Assembly: GCA_030836925.1 (NCBI GenBank)
Contig: JAUPLK010000078.1
Coordinates: 1 to 7,228, forward strand
DNA length: 7,228 nt
Reading direction: 5' to 3'
From: Pseudomonadota bacterium
Lineage (GTDB): Bacteria > Pseudomonadota > Gammaproteobacteria > Steroidobacterales > GCA-2729495
In this document: in pieces, positions 5,245-7,228 of the stretch
Layout: every line of letters starts with the position of its first letter
How positions within the stretch are numbered: the first letter of the stretch is position 1
Program-made: the position numbers and the translations under genes
The notes under the pieces: model-generated
Seen by the model: only the letters and a program-made list of their open reading frames with translations
Databases searched by the model: none
What the model was told of the DNA's origin: nothing

Positions 5245-6500
5245 TTTTGAGCGGCATCGTGCTGATCCTGCTGGCCTTGATGGGTGCGCCACTGTTTGCC
5301 GTCATCGGAGCGAGCGCGCTGTTTGGATTTGCGCGCAGTGACATACCGCTGACGGCCGTGCCGATCGAGATCTTCGGCCTCGCGGAAACACCCATTCTTC
5401 TGGCGATCCCGCTGTTTACCTTTGCCGGCTACCTGCTGAGTGAGAGTCGTGCAGCGGCCCGCCTGGTACGCCTCAGTTCCGCCTTGCTCGGTTGGCTGCC
5501 GGGGGGGCTGGCGATGGTCGCGGTGGCAACCTGCTCGTTGTTCACCGCCTTTACCGGTGGTTCGGGCGTGACGATCATCGCCATCGGCGCCCTGCTGTAT
5601 CCGGCGCTGGTGCAGTCCGGCTACAAGGAGGGGTTCACGCTCGGACTCGTCACCTCATCGGGCAGTCTTGGCCTGCTGTTTGCCCCGTCCCTGCCGCTCA
5701 TCATCTACGGGATCATCGCCGAGGTTTCCATCGACGAGCTGTTTGTCGCCGGCATCCTGCCGGGCATGCTGATGATGCTGGTGCTGGCTGCGTATTGCCT
5801 GTGGATGAACCGTGCGAACCGGCGCCCGATATCCGAGTTCTCCTGGCGTGAAGTCGGGCAGGCGGCTCGCGAGTCGATCTGGGAGCTGCCGCTGCCTTTT
5901 GTCGTTCTCGGCGGGATCTACAGCGGGCTGGTGGCTGTTTCCGAGGCGGCTGCGGTAACGGTCGTTTATGTGCTGGTTATCGAAACCCTGGTCTACCGCG
6001 AGATTCCACTGCGCAAACTGCCCGGCATCGTGCGGGATTCGATGGTGCTGGTCGGCGGCATTCTGCTGATTCTCGGCATCTCGCTGGCCTCGACCAACTA
6101 CATGATCGATGCACAGGTGCCGCAGATGCTGATCGAGCTGGTCACCCGGTATATCTCCAGCCCCACCAGCTTCCTGTTCCTGCTGGTCGGTTTTCTGATG
6201 GTCATCGGCTGTATCCTGCATATCTATTCGGCCCTGGTTCTGGTCGTGCCGCTGATACTGCCGGTGGCGGCACAGTACGGTGTCGATCCGGTGCATCTCG
6301 GCATTATTTTCGTCGCGACCATGGAACTCGGATACCTGTTGCCGCCGATCGGTCTGAACCTGTATATCTCGAGCTACCGCTTTGAACAGCCGGTACTCCG
6401 GGTCTGTGCGGCAACCTTTCCGTTTGTGCTGATACTGCTGGTCGCCGTACTGCTGATTACCTTTGTCAGCCCGCTGTCGCTGGCTCTGACGGGAAGGTGA
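5241..6500 (+). CDS. dctM: TRAP transporter large permease subunit DctM
   Basis: The large, transport-catalysing membrane subunit (419 residues, about a dozen hydrophobic segments), an ion-transporter superfamily elevator-type protein driven by an ion gradient, usually sodium. Family features are MGAPLFAVIGASALFGF near the N-terminus, PLFTFAGYLLSES, LPGGLAMVAVATCSLF, the glycine/serine loop FTGGSGV (104-110) and SSGSLGLLFAPSLPLIIYG. In that last segment the usual LFPPS/IPPS reads A148-P149-S150. The second half repeats the fold with SEAAAVTVVYVL, LLVGFLMVIGCILHIYSALVL, and MELGYLLPPIGLNLYISS near the end. Start GTG 5241 overlaps the dctQ stop as GTGA. The ion and solute specificity cannot be read from the sequence. 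Length and composition are normal. Confidence 0.95.
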   Translation: MILSGIVLILLALMGAPLFAVIGASALFGFARSDIPLTAVPIEIFGLAETPILLAIPLFTFAGYLLSESRAAARLVRLSSALLGWLPGGLAMVAVATCSLFTAFTGGSGVTIIAIGALLYPALVQSGYKEGFTLGLVTSSGSLGLLFAPSLPLIIYGIIAEVSIDELFVAGILPGMLMMLVLAAYCLWMNRANRRPISEFSWREVGQAARESIWELPLPFVVLGGIYSGLVAVSEAAAVTVVYVLVIETLVYREIPLRKLPGIVRDSMVLVGGILLILGISLASTNYMIDAQVPQMLIELVTRYISSPTSFLFLLVGFLMVIGCILHIYSALVLVVPLILPVAAQYGVDPVHLGIIFVATMELGYLLPPIGLNLYISSYRFEQPVLRVCAATFPFVLILLVAVLLITFVSPLSLALTGR

Positions 6501-6534
6501 TACAAGACACCCTGCCGCTGCGTCGGTACCCATT

Positions 6535-6540
6535 GAAGGA
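6535..6540 (+). promoter_or_regulatory. Ribosome-binding site that decides the start of the PQQ dehydrogenase gene
   Basis: GAAGGA lies 7 bases before ATG 6548 and is the best-placed Shine-Dalgarno match among the genes seen here. The competing GTG at 6497 has GGGAAG directly against it with no spacer. That start would also place a charged 17-residue extension before the signal peptide. The site therefore favours ATG 6548. Confidence 0.6.
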
Positions 6541-6547
6541 CAGTCTG

Positions 6548-7228
6548 ATGAAAGCTTGCCGGCCCCTGTTGCTGCTGTTCTGCGTCGCGCTGCAGACCGC
6601 TACGTCCGTCCAGGCTGGTTCCCCCGCCGGTTTTCTGCGTCTGCCGCCTGGCTTCAAAGCCGAGATCCTGGTGGCCGATGTACCCAAGGCGCGCTCCATG
6701 GCGCTCGGCGATGCGGGGACGCTGTTTGTCGGCACCCGGTTTGGTGACGGTACGGTTTACGCGATCCGCGATGCGCTGGGCGATCGTCCGCAGGTCACGA
6801 CCTTCGCAAAGGGTCTGAAGGTTCCCAACGGCGTGGCCTTCCACCAGGGTGCCCTCTACGTGGCGGAGCAGCGGCAGATCGTGCGCTTCCCGCAGGCCGA
6901 GCGGGCGAGTGCCGGGCCACGCGTACCCGAGGTGATCAGCACGGAGTTTCCCTACAAGAATGGCCTGCACGCCTGGAAATACCTGGCCTTTGGTCCCGAC
7001 GGCAAGCTGTATGTCCCCGTCGGGGCGCCCTGCAACATCTGCGACGAAAAAGAGTTCGGCCTGATACTCCGCATGAACCCGGATGGCAGCGGACGGGAAG
7101 TCGTTGCCCGAGGTGTGCGGAATTCGGTGGGAATGAGCTGGCATCCACAGACTGGAGAATTGTGGTTCACGGATAATGGCCGTGACATGCTTGGCGATGA
7201 CCTGCCTGCCTGTGAGCTCAACCGGATG
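6548..7228 (+). CDS. Exported PQQ-dependent sugar dehydrogenase (soluble aldose/L-sorbosone dehydrogenase type), 5' part
   Basis: The first 227 residues of a periplasmic beta-propeller oxidoreductase; the gene runs off the right edge. Residues 1-23 form a signal peptide, probably cleaved after VQA. Then come FLRLPPGFKAEILVADVPKA (29-48), a typical opening for this family, and KGLKVPNGVAFHQGALYVAE (88-107). HAWKYLAFGPDGKLYVPVG (141-159) and ARGVRNSVGMSWHPQTGELW (187-206) follow, then FTDNGRDMLGDDLPACELN. His141 aligns with the catalytic base of soluble glucose dehydrogenase, and Arg191-Asn192 with its PQQ-contacting Arg-Asn pair, by my alignment. Cys162 and Cys165 sit in a CNIC motif common in the sorbosone-dehydrogenase branch. 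ATG 6548 has GAAGGA at 6535-6540, ideally spaced. An in-frame GTG at 6497 overlapping the dctM stop would add 17 residues. The oxidised substrate is unknown. Confidence 0.88.
   Translation, partial: MKACRPLLLLFCVALQTATSVQAGSPAGFLRLPPGFKAEILVADVPKARSMALGDAGTLFVGTRFGDGTVYAIRDALGDRPQVTTFAKGLKVPNGVAFHQGALYVAEQRQIVRFPQAERASAGPRVPEVISTEFPYKNGLHAWKYLAFGPDGKLYVPVGAPCNICDEKEFGLILRMNPDGSGREVVARGVRNSVGMSWHPQTGELWFTDNGRDMLGDDLPACELNRM

Noticed and set aside
5655..6533. Minus-strand open frame of 292 codons opposite dctM
   Set aside because: Its Gln/Asp/Arg/His-rich translation is what hydrophobic membrane codons give when read in reverse. dctM itself is fully supported.

Overview
The window is GC-rich chromosomal DNA, by eye around 60% GC, and almost fully coding on the + strand. 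The gene order ffh-rpsP-rimM-trmD-rplS is the classic trmD-type ribosomal operon with ffh directly upstream. That arrangement, with the protein sequences, points to a gammaproteobacterium. The genus cannot be read from the sequence. I see no tRNA, rRNA, CRISPR array, insertion sequence or clear sign of recent transfer. No gene-free stretch exceeds 100 bases.

Layout. Bases 2-568 are the 3' end of ffh (signal recognition particle protein). A 97-base gap with weak hairpins and one possible promoter follows. Then come rpsP (ribosomal protein S16), rimM (30S maturation factor), trmD (tRNA m1G37 methyltransferase) and rplS (ribosomal protein L19). Small perfect or near-perfect stem-loops sit at or near the stop codons of ffh, rpsP and rimM.

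Only 11-17 bases after rplS, with no recognisable terminator, a second block begins. It is a complete TRAP-type transporter of the TatT-associated class: a TatT-family lipoprotein, a DctP/TatP-family periplasmic binding protein, the small DctQ membrane subunit and the large DctM membrane subunit. The junctions dctP/dctQ and dctQ/dctM are both 4-base GTGA overlaps, so these genes are almost certainly co-transcribed and translationally coupled. The binding protein has a tryptophan where classical DctP proteins carry the carboxylate-binding arginine. Together with TatT, this argues for a non-dicarboxylate, perhaps hydrophobic, ligand.

The last gene, cut by the window end, is an exported six-bladed beta-propeller dehydrogenase of the PQQ-dependent soluble aldose/L-sorbosone dehydrogenase type. 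It starts 47 bases after dctM and may belong to the same transcript. The working picture is a housekeeping translation operon whose transcript may run into an envelope module. In that module a lipoprotein and periplasmic binding protein feed an ion-driven importer, next to a periplasmic oxidoreductase. The link between transporter and dehydrogenase is inferred from gene order only.
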